Source: Hypholoma sublateritium FD-334 SS-4 (taxonomy: Eukaryota > Basidiomycota > Agaricomycetes > Agaricales > Strophariaceae). Taken from it: a stretch of 64,000 bases of DNA. Positions 11,782 to 24,000 of this stretch are shown piece by piece. The stretch lies in assembly GCA_000827495.1 (NCBI GenBank), contig KN817535.1, forward strand, positions 299,631 to 363,630, in the 5' to 3' direction. A program made the translations under genes and the position numbers. Below the pieces are notes generated by a model, which made no database searches, was not told the origin of the DNA, and saw nothing but the letters and a program-made list of their open reading frames with translations. Position 1 is the first letter of the stretch, and each line of letters opens with the position of its first letter.

Positions 11782-13107
11782 CTAGGCGCTGGTCGTTTGG
11801 GCTGGAGGAGGTCCTCCAGAGCCGCCCGGAGGTCCTCCTGGTCCTCCGCCGCCAGCATTTGCATTTGCGACGCCACCGTTCTCCGTCCAGGTTGCCGCCG
11901 CGCTGGTGACATAATCCGCCGTGGGGTCAATGCCGATGGTAATCCACCCGAGAATGCCGTCCGACGGCTGCTCGCCAAGCCAGACGTACTGCACGACGGG
12001 GTCCATGGACGCCGCTTCCTCGCCCATGATGCTGTCCTCAGAGTTGAGCGTCAGCGTTTGCGTGTTCTCAGCGTATGGGGAATTTTCCTCGACGGCCGAG
12101 ATGAGCGACTGGTCGAAGAACACCTGCGAAAGCAGTCAGAACCTTGTTTCGCCACGATAAATATGAAGTGTACCTGGCCAATGTGGGTGGCGCTCCCTCC
12201 ACTTATGGTGTTGTTGGGAAGGAGGGTCGCGTTCAGGGTAGTAAGAACGTGAATGTGGGGTGTACGTCCGGTGTAATGTCCAGGGAAGATGGTCTCGAAG
12301 TACGCAACACCATCGGCATCGGTCAGCGCTAGTCCACGCCCATGCGTGGCGTTCTAAGCAGAAATAAAGATAAGCAGACGAACTTGTTTAAGGAAAGGTA
12401 TGGTACACATACGAGGTTAGACTCATCCGTAATATCTCCGTTTCCGCTCGCAACGACACCGGCGTAGACGCCAGTGGAATTTGCTATATATATTTTAGTG
12501 TGTGTCCGTCACAGAAAAACCTTCAACTGACCGTGCCAAGTGTCCACATAGATATTGGGGATGGGATCGCAAGTAGTTACATCGATGATCTGATATTCAC
12601 TGAAGTATGGGATGCCTTCCTCTCCGTCACGAAGATCGGTGCGGACAAGCTCAGCGCTGACCCCTGTAAATTTCATCCCCTGTAAGCCTAAGAACGAGCG
12701 ATAGACAGTAAGATTCACTTACAGTATGGCCCAATCGTGACTTCTGGCTGAAGAACACACGCCAGATCTCCCGTGAACACGTCCGCGCCCTGAGATGTAG
12801 AGGTGAGGTCCGTACGGTTGGACTTGTGATCGGTCGTGAGCACGCTCGCAAAGTCGCGCTTAGAGATTGCACGGCGCCCGGGAAGCCTGCGGCGCGAGCG
12901 TAGCGACTCCGCCAGCGCAGCGCGGCGGCTGATGGCGCGCGCTTCGATCCCGCGCGCCTCGATCTTGTCGGTGCAGTCCGCGATGGAGCGCTTGGCGTGA
13001 GCGAGGAACTTACGGCGTGCCAGGACGTCATGGTCCTCGTGCGACCCCGGGTGGGCGACGACGACGAGGACGAAGGAGAGGAGAGAGAGTGCGGTCGAAA
13101 TACGCAT
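11782..13107 (-). CDS. secreted intradiol ring-cleavage dioxygenase (369 aa, 5 exons)
   Basis: Exons 13107-12723, 12663-12532, 12483-12413, 12353-12174, 12123-11782; introns of 48-59 bp all join in phase (369 residues). Residues 1-20 form a signal peptide (MRISTALSLLSFVLVVVAHP). A basic propeptide-like region follows, then the dioxygenase core: CVLQPEVTIGPYW, ELVRTDLRDGEEGIP, TCDPIPNIYVDTWH. Expected non-haem Fe(III) ligands are visible: Tyr in GVYAG, Tyr in FPGHYTG, and both His in GRTPHIHV. Family members cleave catechol-type rings between the two hydroxyls; secreted fungal forms act on lignin-derived aromatics. The usual GPYY reads GPYW here. A C-terminal Gly/Pro-rich tail (GGGGPGGPPGGSGGPPP) may be a linker or wall-associating segment. 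A TATA-like box lies about 50 bp upstream. Function is secure by family; substrate is not known. Confidence 0.93.
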
Positions 13108-13155
13108 CGCACTGGCAGGGATTTTTGAGTACTGAAATGGAATTCACGGCGAACG

Positions 13156-13163
13156 TATTTATA
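13156..13163 (-). promoter_or_regulatory. TATA-like box of the dioxygenase gene
   Basis: TATAAATA on the minus strand, 49 bp upstream of the start codon at 13107, a usual spacing for fungal genes. Confidence 0.6.
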
Positions 13164-14822
13164 TTGCGGCAGCGGTGGAATAGGATTCGGTAATCGGTTT
13201 GGGTGTTTCAATACAGAAATTCAATCAGAGACTCGGCTGCTGCGCAAAGAAATGGAGGAAGCCATCTATATGATACAAAACGTGAACATTCCGCGGGCTC
13301 GCGCCTATTCTATCTTGGCACCTGGCGTCATGTTACTCGTGCTAGGGTCGGTTTTGGACTAATATTCGTTCTCGCCACTGAAAACACGTGCAGATCGAGT
13401 TCCTATGCGGAAGTTGTGGTTAAAACAACATGGAAACTCGGGCGTTGACCCGCATCGGCGTGCGCTGACTCGCTGTTTCATCCACAGCACTTCAAACTAC
13501 TTTAAATCTGAGTAATGGGTGAATACTTTGAAGGTAAACAAATTAGGAATCATTTTGTAGTGTTGGACTTTTTATAGGGCTTTTGGTATTATTGTACTTA
13601 AAGATTAGGCGCTCATGGTCGCGACTCCTACGATCTTACAAGAATTCAGAAATAAGTGGGTCGCGAGCCGCGAAGCAGAGCAGCTAAATGCGGAAGCTTG
13701 TTGTCATACCCCATAATTATCTTGTGAACCAATCATTTTCCCGGCATCTCTAACAACTCCAAAAGCCAATAGGCTACGTGAGATTTGATGCTTGAGTCCT
13801 TGGCGTACCACAGCCAGAACACTGAATGTACTTAGAAGCACACGCGCCCGCGGCCGTGCACATGCGTTGCCCCTGTATACGCTAAGTACACAATATAATT
13901 TGAAGGGTCACCGGTACTTAAGTATGCAGGTCCCAGACTCGCGGTGCGACGTGTTGGTCTGTGCGTGGGACTATTCGGTATCCAAAGTACATACGTAAGC
14001 CGGTGGGATAGTCCAATCCGGGCTGGAACGCACTGTGGGCGCGAGGTAAGAGAACTGTTGTACAGTCGAAACCCTCGTAACCCATGCCTGTGCAAACCCA
14101 CGACCCATCAGGCCTTAAGCTTGAATGTTTGAATACCCGGAATATTAGTTAAACAACGAGCCGAACGCTGTAGCGATGGCCGAGTTCGGCGAAGCTGCCA
14201 GAGTCAGGCTAAATCAACGGCATGGCGCGCCGACGGTGCGGCATTCTGGCCGGATGGCACTAACCTTCCTTGAACGAAGACGACCCGCAATTCGGTGATC
14301 ATTTACAAGTATGTGCGATAGGTCAGCGCTCAGGCGCATTGAAAAATGTGTATTATAAAGTGTAAATGTTCAAGAACGCTCTACTGTATTAACAGTCGGG
14401 ATATTCGCCGGTCTACCTCTCGTAAACAAGTACATTGCGTTTACTGTTTTAATAGCTTAATAGTAAATCAACCTCTTCCTATAATCGTTCTTCAATTTCA
14501 GTCATTACATAGGCCTTACGCCTTCTCCTTGTAGTATGTGAATCGATCTCAATGACAATGTATGTCGGCATACCTTGTCCACGTCTACACAAGTTATCGC
14601 TGCAGAATGCAATATTCTAAATTCACCAAAATGTCGCTTGAGTTGTGTTTATCTTTGTAGCNAATAGTGACTGGTACCGTATTTACACGAAAATANATAG
14701 AGATTATACGAGCGAAAGCACACCATAGCCATATAATTTGCGAGTACGGGCGAGCGCTCTTGGCCATGTCCGAAAGTCTCGGTGGTATTTTCAAACACGT
14801 TTTATTTGGAAACAAAGGGGCA
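13164..14822. other. gene-free intergenic stretch
   Basis: Divergent region between the dioxygenase gene (minus) and the RING-like gene (plus). Mixed composition, no coding frame longer than about 90 codons and none with protein character. Confidence 0.5.
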
Positions 14823-14830
14823 TATAAAAG
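14823..14830 (+). promoter_or_regulatory. TATA box of the RING/coiled-coil gene
   Basis: TATAAAAG, 46 bp before the ATG at 14869. It supports the short first exon, which would otherwise be missed. Confidence 0.6.
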
Positions 14831-14868
14831 ACGGGGAAANACCACTCTACTCTTCCTACGTGTTCACC

Positions 14869-16141
14869 ATGCACATACCTAANTCCCGCAATAGTACTGG
14901 ATATCCTGCATATAGCTTGGCCTGTGGTACGTTTNTTGATNTAAAATGATCGCCTACGCTTATGTTCATTGTCAGGCCACATATTTTCTTTGAGGTGCAT
15001 TAGCGATTGGCGGGTAAACGACGGGATACGAGATGTCGCTGTGTGCCCTGTTTGCAACGAAAGCACCTTAGCTGGTGTGTTCTTTCGTATTTTCACAGCT
15101 ACAACGGAGCCTCTGAGCTTCTGAGAGAAGTGGTCGACAGGGAGCATATCCGCCCCGTCTACATCCAAACATCAATCATTTCTTCCGACGAACTCTCCCA
15201 GCTTCGAACGCAGCTCGCAGAAGTACGCTCCGCCAGAGACGACTTGCAGACTCGCCTTCAGAACGCATTGCGCACCTCAAATGAAAGGCGAGATCGCACA
15301 ACAGAATGTGCAGCGCTGATCCAATCGGCTGAGAACGAGGCAAATCGCGTNCGGCAGGACCTGCAGGCTGCTTTGTCGGCGCGTGATACCCTTTGTGTGC
15401 GNGTCGAAGATCTGGAAAACGACGCGGACCACACGTCGAATACTATTGATCGCCTCAGAGCGGAACGCAACTCGCTACGTGAAAGAGTTCAGGACCTCGC
15501 AGAGGAACTGAGCAGCACCGCGGGAGAGAAGGCGCGCTTGAAATCCAGTCTCACGCGCGTGGTGGATGCAATGAATCGCATGAGGAGTGCGCAGCGTGCA
15601 GCGTATAATGGCAGCGAAACATCTGAACCTACGGAAGGNGAGGAGTCGGATGATGGACTGGATGAGACGAGCATCGCTTCTGGGACACATAGNTCGGAGG
15701 AAGAGGAACCCGCCCCTCGTCGTTCTGACCGTCGGTGAGTGTAGATTAGTTTATCGATGCGCATTTTTTCTCATAGATCAAAATATTTCTTATAGAGCGA
15801 CAAGGGGACACGGCGGCTCACAAATTACAGTTTCCTCCCATCAGACTCAGGCCGTNCGCTCCACCCGACCCTTGCGCACAACAAATGGGGCTNCGCNTGA
15901 ACCACGCGTAGGCCATGCTCCCCAGCCCGAGCGTCAGATGCAAGTGGGAGGCAACATTATGTGTAGGTATCTCGATGCCTTCAATAAGCAATTGGCAAGA
16001 AGGCCAGAGAAGGATGAAGTAAAAATGATGGCCTGCACAGACCCAGAAGNACACACGTTCCAAAGGTCAGGTTCGAATGGGAGTAGATGGAGGTGGACGT
16101 GCGTTANCTGCAAGGAGTCTTGTAGCGAGTNTCGTCCGTAA
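14869..16141 (+). CDS. degenerate RING-finger/coiled-coil protein, multi-exon
   Basis: Proposed exons: 14869-14926; 14976 to about 15075; about 15110-15734; 15796-16141. Intron 1 (14927-14975) joins TGT-G to GC-CAC and gives CGHIFSLRC, followed by W, then CPVCNES: the second half of a RING zinc site. The usual first Cys pair is absent from the 19-residue N-terminus, so only one zinc site can form. Codons at about 15180-15590 give a long charged coiled coil (SQLRTQLAEVRSARDDLQT and onward) with an acidic Ser/Glu tail (SSEEEEP). The last exon ends with a Cys-rich patch (WTCV-CKESC). The junction between CPVC and the coiled-coil frame is unresolved: the only GT-AG pairs that keep frame give introns of 35 or 41 bp, so a sequencing indel is possible; the region has several ambiguous bases. 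E3-ligase-like role is inference. Confidence 0.65.
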
Positions 16142-16405
16142 AGTCATCACTCATAACTGGTTCGCATCACCTGTGTACCGCGCTCTGAATGCTCGAGGAG
16201 AATCTGGCATAGACGCAGTAGGAGTGATCTCAATAAAATATATTCTTTGTAGTTTGGTACATGTATGCGAAGCATGCTAGCAATAGAACATTATCATGAG
16301 CACAAACGTGTCTTCGTTAATCTGAACGACCTACTAAGGTCCATCGTAATGCGATTGGTGATCTATAAATACAACGCCCTCTGGCGCACTCCCAGCCATA
16401 CATTC

Positions 16406-18700
16406 TCATAGCGAGAAGATCTCCGTGTGCAGCGCGACACCGCCTAACGCGACGCCCCGCCCACTTATCTGCAGCCGCGCGACTGCGTTCGCCGCCTCGC
16501 GAATGAGCCCCTCCGGCCCGCTCGCGCACACCGCGAGCCCACCGCCCGCCGGCGCGACGAACGGCACACGCGGCGCAACGTCCGCCTCGGCGTCGACGAT
16601 CTCGATCGCCTCAGGCCCACTGTCTTTCTCCTTGTTGGTATACGGACGTCGGGGACCAGGGGCAGAGTCCGCGGATGACGACGACGCTCGCGACTTGGTG
16701 GCAGCTAGAGAGGCTGGGCCGGCGCCGGTGAGGTCGCGCAGGATGCGGTACACGCTCGGGCGCACGATCGTGACGGAGCAGTTGGGGATGGGTGGGATGG
16801 CTTCGGGGTTGCATAGACATGTAACGTAGATCGAGATGTGCAGCTCGAGCGGTAGCGGTGAGGAGGCGGATGACTCTGCGACACGCGCGATATCCATGAG
16901 CGCGGGGGCGAACCAATCGATGGAGCCTGGGAGGTAGTCGATCGTGAGCGATCGCAAGAATAATAAACTTGGCATAGAAATACGCACCGAATGATCGCAC
17001 GCACCACGCGAACTCGATACGGCGCGTGCGCTCACCGCCGCGCCGTCCTCGTCGCACAATGCGGCCCACGATGTCGTCGAGCACGCCGAGTGTGAAAGTG
17101 ATGCCCGAGCCGCCAGCGAACAGAAGCGCCGTCTCGTGCTCGCCAAGGTCGACGCTGCATCCGCCGTACGGCCCGTCGATCATGACCTGCACGGGCACTT
17201 CCACGGGCGGCCGTGCGTCCTCTTCATCGTGGTGCGGTGCTTTCTCGCTCAGCTGGAGGTCGAGGAGTCCGAGCTCGGCGGCACGCTGCGCGGCGTGGGC
17301 GTTGAGCGCCTTCGTCCAGTCGCCGACAGCGCGTGCACCCAGGGAGATTCCGCGCGGAGAGGAGGTGATACATGAGATCTCGGGAGGCGCCGAATAGATG
17401 GTGAGAGGATGCGATTCGAAGATGCGGCCTGAGAAGAAGACACGGAGGCGAACGTGTTGACCGGCGATCCAACCTGATGTGACATACGGAATGTGTATCT
17501 AGGAGAGAAATCTCAGTATGATAGATAGATTAATGATATGATAGGTACGTACGAGGGTCATCTGGTTTCCTACTGGAACTAGAACGGCGTCCTTGATGCG
17601 GTGGCGGAACATGCGAAGGAGGACGTCGAAGCCGTAGAAGGCGAGCGGTGGGAATATCCAGGGGGAGGCGTAGATCGTGTGGTAGCAAATCGTGACGAAG
17701 AATCCGATAAAGCTTAGCATACTGCATCGAAAAAGGCGTTAGCGAATGAAAAAAGACAAACGTGACCGACTTACTGCATGATGTAGAATACCTGGTAGCA
17801 CCATCTACGTGCGATCGGCAGCGAGCTCAGGACGATCACGCCCAGAAGGCCCAAGGCTGCAACGCCCGAGCCCTCCTTCTGCTGGCCGATGATGGGCAGG
17901 TCGTACTCCAGGTGGTTTCTGATCCATAACGCTCCGTGCAAGACAGCGCCGAGGAACATGATACGGCCAGACCATCTATGAATGAAGTTGAGCTTTTCGT
18001 AGCCGTTCCCGGGCCCCAGAAGCAGCGAAACGATCGAGTTTTTCGTTGAAAAGAGGAAGACTATCGGGAGCTGAGCGAGAGCAATAAATCCTGGACGCGT
18101 AAAGACCGTCAATGAAGACTCGAAGACGGGGCTGAAAAGTACGGTACCTGCGCGATTCGAGTTGCTGACGAGCGGCGCATCGATGACGATGCACGCGATG
18201 ACGGTAGCCATGTACCCGACGATAAGCACAACTATGCGATCAAAGTGACTGTTGAGTAAAATCCAGCGAGGTGAAGACAGTGAACGTACTTTGGCCTGCA
18301 TTCAGCCCAAGCCCAGGGAGCATCCACCAGAAAACGCCACCGGCGACGGCGATCCAGTTCTCGACCGCACGAAGGGCCCCTCGCCGCCGCATTCGATACA
18401 CGCCCTTCACATCGCCCGCGAGTTCGTATGCTTGAGCACCCAGGTCTTCCGACACGCCGAGAATCGTCGTATACGCCCGCCCGTTTCGAATGCTGCGCAC
18501 GAGGTGGGGCAGCGAGATAAGGACGAAAAAGGCGAGCACGCTGGGCCAGATTATCGAAAACTTGCGCTGCCACAGCGGGTCGGTTACATAGGAACTGTGA
18601 ATGGCCGTTAGCTCCCGCTGGGTGGCGTACTGCGTAGGTAAACGTACTTGTACTGCTGCAACGCAGCGGGGATTACTGGCGGGGTGCCCGTGTCTACCAT
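16406..18700 (-). CDS. ferric/cupric reductase transmembrane component (FRE family, 652 aa, 7 exons)
   Basis: Exons 18700-18648, 18594-18290, 18231-18148, 18090-17775, 17721-17553, 17498-16988, 16926-16406; all six introns (53-61 bp) keep phase and join to 652 residues. N-terminal helices follow YVTDPLWQRKF. The ferric-reductase domain carries the expected haem-binding His pairs (FIHRWSGR, LHGALW, and the pair in IMHMLSF/ICYHT). The FAD-binding motif is HPLTIFSAP, the NADPH site GGSGIT, and the C-terminal pyridine-nucleotide motif is CASGP. These enzymes sit in the plasma membrane and pass electrons from NADPH through FAD and two haems to extracellular Fe(III) or Cu(II). The C-terminal domain has a Ser/Ala-rich insertion before CASGP. 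A Ctr copper transporter lies 423 bp upstream on the same strand, suggesting linked metal uptake. Substrate preference cannot be read from sequence. Confidence 0.93.
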
Positions 18701-19122
18701 GGCGTGTCGTGAAGTCGTCCAGGAGTAAGAGAACTCGTCGTGAGAGGAGGAGAGAAGAGGACGCACCGCCGGTGGGTCTCCGAGATTACAGAGGCTGGCG
18801 ATGCGGAATTCGGCAACCGCAGTAGCAATTGATTGATTTTGTGACAATAACGCTCCATAACGCCATCCAAATTGGGATTGTCTACGAATGGAAACTTGGA
18901 AAAAGTTTTTGTTTCGCGTCGCGGCGGACCGCGAAGGTTCTCTGAAGGAGGACTGCANCAGACTGCACCAATACATATTCACGTAAATAGTTCAGATTAC
19001 AGGGAAGAGCAAGTGCCAATAGAAACGGCGCAAAGAGCATAACGATCAAGTTCATTCAAACGTAAGTGTACAAATACATCCTTTACCGTAATCATAGCGC
19101 CACGATGGTCATAACTCCTCCG

Positions 19123-19915
19123 TTAATGTATAGTAGCTGCGCCGATGTACCGCCCAAACAGCATCTCCCCCACTCCCAAGCCTATCACGATGGACACGAT
19201 GAAAGCGGCGTTATACGTCCTATAATACAAACATCAATAAGTCAGACATGACACAATAACAAGATAGAATGAAGACGATGGTAACGGTTGCAACAAAAAC
19301 AAGACAGATATATGACGAAGGCGGAAAATGATAACGATGGGGGGAAAAACATTGACTCACATCACAGCTAACATGAACGTGAAGCCCAGTCCCGCCTGCC
19401 CCGCGTGCAGAATTCCTCGTGCGATGTCGTGCGCCGGAATGAAGGGCGGCACCGCACGAAAGAGCAGTACGCTCCTCACTTGCGGGCGCGCCTCCGCGAT
19501 CCCCTGGTCCTTCTTCGCCGCGTTGATACCGTTCATCTGGTTCGTCATAATTGCTTGCGCACTACGAAGAGACAAAATAGATTTAGACAATTAGTCCCCT
19601 CCATTTGAGAGGGACGCACCGCTGGCGCCACGAACGTTCCGCCGTGGCCCTGATCGCGGCCAGCCATCGGTCGACAAGAGCGAGGACGAACAGGCCAATG
19701 CATGCGCCGGCCGTGGCGCCAGCCGTGAGCGGTACCCATCCCATGAACCAGAGAGTATCTCCCGGCGAAAAGTGCAGATACGCGCGCATTGAACTCGTGC
19801 TAAGGTTCATGGCGCCGTCCATTGACATGTCCATCCCGTTATCCGCGCGCACCAGAATCGGAGCCAGGACCGTTGCGATGGCCATGATAAGTGGCAAGTA
19901 GCGAAATGTTGACAT
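19123..19915 (-). CDS. Ctr-type copper transporter (197 aa, 3 exons)
   Basis: Exons 19915-19620, 19561-19361, 19219-19123; introns of 58 and 141 bp keep phase, giving 197 residues. The N-terminus has a cleavable-signal-like stretch (MSTFRYLPLIMAIATVLAPI), then a Met-rich copper-binding segment (GMDMSMDGAMNLS). Three membrane helices follow: WVPLTAGATAGACIGLFVL; a second with the Ctr MxxxM signature (FMLAVM); and a third with the GxxxG packing motif (GLGVGEMLFG). The short length, Met motifs and helix signatures are typical of Ctr proteins, which work as trimers for Cu(I) uptake. Ctr needs reduced copper, and the adjacent ferric/cupric reductase could supply it. The 141-bp intron is long compared with the neighbours but has a proper GTGAGT donor and TATAG acceptor. 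Plasma-membrane or vacuolar location is not decidable. Confidence 0.93.
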
Positions 19916-20113
19916 GAGTAGCGCAGTGCGAAGCCCGATAGCAGTAAACGAGGCGACAGAAGCGAAGTGGCGTTGGTGAGAGTCGGAGGATTGAGGCGAA
20001 GACTGCCGCAGAATTGAGAATTGAGTACAAACACACATACACACATCATCTGCGCCACCGGCGGCCGCCGACATCACCACCGCGCTCCGGCCATCCTGAT
20101 AAGCCTCCGAAGG

Positions 20114-20461
20114 CTATTCTGCCGACGGAACTTTCCTGGGCTTATCGAAGCAGTGCGGTGGGATCGCGCGCCCGTTCTCACCGTCAATGAGACCTTTCCA
20201 CCCCACGACATACCGAACAAGAGCAGCAAAGCCAGAGAATAACATTGCAGCCGCTGCCCAGACGAAAGAAAAATGGGGCCCGTTGTTTATCTCCCCGCCA
20301 CAGTGCGTCGTATGGGTGCGCTGCTGCGGCGCGTACAAGACGCCGCTGGCCGCGCGGTGCGCGCATGAAATGGTCACACGGGCCGTGCGTCTGATGCGGC
20401 GCCCGGGTCCAGGCCCAGCCTCGTTCCCCGAGCCATGCTGACTGAGCGACGACGAAGACAC
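20114..20461 (-). CDS. C-terminal exon of an unidentified membrane protein (extent uncertain)
   Basis: The last 60 or so codons read like real protein: a membrane helix (FSFVWAAAAMLFSGFAALV) followed by RYVVGWKGLIDG and a short tail with CFDKPRKVPSAE before the stop at 20114. Upstream there are several intron-like pairs (GTGAGC to GCGCAG near 20553-20613; GTCCGTACC and GTGTC motifs near 20460-20485) and a CCAAT box on this strand near 21050, so the gene probably starts between 20.6 and 21.0 kb. I could not settle a spliced model and do not recognise the family. It ends 199 bp before the Ctr start codon on the same strand. Confidence 0.35.
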   Translation of the reverse strand: MSSSSLSQHGSGNEAGPGPGRRIRRTARVTISCAHRAASGVLYAPQQRTHTTHCGGEINNGPHFSFVWAAAAMLFSGFAALVRYVVGWKGLIDGENGRAIPPHCFDKPRKVPSAE

Positions 20462-21099
20462 CTGATCACCGAGGTACGGACCAGCCGCGCGGCGGGCAGC
20501 GTGCAGCGAACCTCAGAATATCAGACGATAGACCCATTTACACCTGAAGATAGGAAAGAGCGCCGACTGCGCCGACAGACGGGCAAAGCCGAGACGGAGA
20601 TGACGAAGCTCACCCTGCGACAGCGAAGAGAACTGAATACAATGACCTAGGCGGATTCTTCGCGGCGAGCAGGAATTAATGGGGAGGGTTGGGCTTCATG
20701 AGGACTACGCTCTCGCTTACACCTCCCCGTGAGTCTTCGACGTTATCGTTCGAGTGAAACGTTCTGGTGGATCCAAGGAAAGGAAGACTTCCTGTCTGGG
20801 TGAGGTCGTTACGCGCTGCGTCGGTCCAAGACGCTCGCGCGCCGCATATATGCGCTAACTTTCGACGTAAAGGCTTCTTGGAAGTGGGACATCGCTGTTG
20901 AAAGGCTGAAGAGCAGTGAAGGAAGCGGGAATGGGCAGTGGTCGGCGAGAGAGAGATGATGGGGGTCGGGGAGAGGGTTGCATTCTTCCCTTGAGGCTTT
21001 TCCGCGAAAACGGTGGCGTGGGAATGGTCACTTGAGCCTATTATCCCATTGGCTAGTTCGCTCACGTGAATTTGGGGCTCGTGCACTAATTGTGGCACG

Positions 21100-24000
21100 G
21101 TCGATTACGCACGACAGACGCAGTAAAGGAGTGACAAATTACTCCGGGATGGATCCTAAATTACTCCACGATTACAAGCATCGCTTACGTATCTAACTAC
21201 TTGTAAAGCGCCGAGTGCTCCTTGTGTTCACCACCATTCGAGGATTCTGACGAGTGGGAAGGCAGCGCATGAGCTCCTCACTGCACAAGTAAAATTTGGG
21301 GACTCAGAGGAAAAACTTCGCGAGAAATTACCCCAGACGTTTTTCAGTGAATTTCTACCTTTTTCTGGCGCTGCCATGTGGGAGTCTAGGCACTTTGGTG
21401 TGCGTGTATGAGGGCCTGGGAACGCCACTATTTCCTTCCAAACATTTAAACGCCGCTAATGCGCTACGGCCTCAATTATCCACTCTAGTTCCCAGTCGTG
21501 TAGACACCTGACGGCCAAATAAAACGAGACGCCCTTCAATACGAGGATTTGGCTATCCAAATTTATCGCGCAGTCAATCAGCAGGTCCTCGATACTCGGT
21601 TTGCTCTCGAGATGGGACTTGAAGTCTCCATTCGAGTACTAAATATAGGCGAGCCGCATTATCGATATTCCTTCGAGGATACTAGCGTGCTACTGATTTC
21701 ATATCTACAGGAAGAACGCCCTTGGCGCTCTCAAGCACAGCAAATATATGCGTCATGATATTCAGGGAAAGGGGAAGGGGACTCGCTTTTGGCTCCCCGA
21801 CATCTCGTACGTGGACATTTAATGACTTTTACAGATTATGCTCCACGAGCCCGCAGCAAGCTCGTGGAAATACCCCTTGTAAAAAGAGATATGTAGACAA
21901 ATCTCGAATATAATCGGATATGGACACGTTAGGCAGCAGCCGTCAGCTCATACCTGGTGGATACTATCGCAACTTAGACATGTCATAGGGAAAAGATAAA
22001 AATCGCACCGAGCTTCATCCAACAAGCGATGAATTGAACGCTATACATACTTCAGAAATTAACGCAGATCTAGAGCGCCCAGAATCCCCTTAATCCCCAC
22101 CCGAACGAACGTCATTTCCCAAACAGCAAACATACTTTTTGAGCCATTAAGAAGACGTCTATGTATTTGTCCCGCGTTCATTTCAAAGTCCAATGTTGCA
22201 TTCATGTCCACATCTGCACACGTGGACAGGATCCAATGGCCATGAACTTACCACTCGACCGACCCGGACCGCTCTGTGTTACGACTGTGTTTATTTCCCT
22301 CCAGCTGTATACTTTTCGGATAATGTATTATACGCAGGACCTTCTGATTTTTTTGGGCAGAAATCAGGCTCCGTAATGCTGGGATGCGGAGGTGGGAAAG
22401 AAGCGGTCTAATAGCTACGATTATTATTAACTATGGACCTCCGAAAACGCGCAGAACAGATGCCGGGTCTTTGTCCTTCTGAAGTGATCTTCTGTCAAAG
22501 TGATATCTAATAGCCATTCAAACGCCCAGAATTCGTACACCTCGTGAATCTAGGCTAATGTTGGGACGCAGATACTTATGCCCCATTAATTTCATTACTT
22601 AGTTAGTATACAGCAAACCTTATCGATTCCAGTGCTCCCATCAATTCGGTCAGGATCCGTATACAGCGAGAAAGATATCCTGTCTGTAACATGTATCCTT
22701 GTTCTGGTCGCTATATGCTACATCATCTTATTGACTCGGTTTGCCTTGGATCGCCTTATGCTGGCTATCAGTTACCGATCTGTCACTGTCAGTCGTCATG
22801 ACGCACGCCGGCAGAGTGAAAGAGCACCAAAATGTCCACTGCAGAGAAAATTCATCTGAAATTTCCTTCCCATATAACTCTCTATATTTGCTATCTTTGT
22901 ATTCTAGAATGTATGCGTAGACCAGTCCGTACCTACCGAAAGAGAAAGTCAAATCAATACAGCATATGTCAAAGATGACATCCGATCTATGGGTGCCAAA
23001 CCTGGATGTAAGGCACCCTCGTCCGGTGAGTGCCACTAAGTCCAGATGACACGCAATCTATTCAATGATTTGCAGTGATCGTCGGGACCGCCGCGGTCAG
23101 GTAGGGTCTGAATTGTACCTGCGCAACTGAGGATGAGGCTTGCTCGTATATTCACGCTGTCAGGAATCTTATCCGGTATCTACGAGTTAGATATTCTAGT
23201 CAGCGCGTATCTGAAGTTTATCAGACCGTGCCGTATGTACGCAACGCCCAAATTTTTCACAGCGCTCAGCCGTGGGCCACATGTCACCGCCGCACTTCAG
23301 CTTCTTGGATAGCATCTTTCCGTATTTGAGCATGCCGTACGCTCCCATTTTCTGAGTGAGATTCGAACCAACTAACTTATAATGGGAACGCACTGCTCCC
23401 ACCGTGGTGCAAATTCTATTCTTGCACTACATCCAGCGGATTGAATTGCACCAGACGAGAGACTCCGATTTTTAACGGCATGATTCGCATTGGGTACAGG
23501 ACATAGATGAGATCATACCACCTGCCGAGGTGCAGCCGGGAGGCGCACCGTACTCCAGCTGTCAGCTGTCGTGCTTCGGAATTAGCATACAGCGTTATTA
23601 CTTCATCTGACAGTAGCTGAAAAATGCGTACTATAGATTATGATGGATCCATTTCTTGCCCAGAAGCGACCCCTTCTCTTTCTGTCACACGAGAAGGCAG
23701 GATGTAGGGCGCATTATTGACGCACATAAGTGCCGTTCTGAAAATAAGGAATGGGATGAGACTCGCGGGAGTGAGTGCAGGCACTTAAGTTAAGATCAGC
23801 AGGTTTATTTTTAGATTGCGAAGTCACCGGAAGTGTGCCGACCGCGAGCGTTGGCGGACTTCAGCTCCCATTCTTCCAATATTTATCAATACGACCTATA
23901 GATTGGTTGCTCCGAATATTCTATACAATCGCCTGGATTGACGAGCGGGGAAAATGCTATTGTAGGACACACGCTAGAGAGGCTGTATCAGTCTCGCATA

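Noticed and set aside
23335..23410. possible tRNA (GGTTCGAATC-like T-arm on the minus strand)
   Set aside because: The T-stem has a mismatch and no matching acceptor stem or anticodon arm is found upstream.
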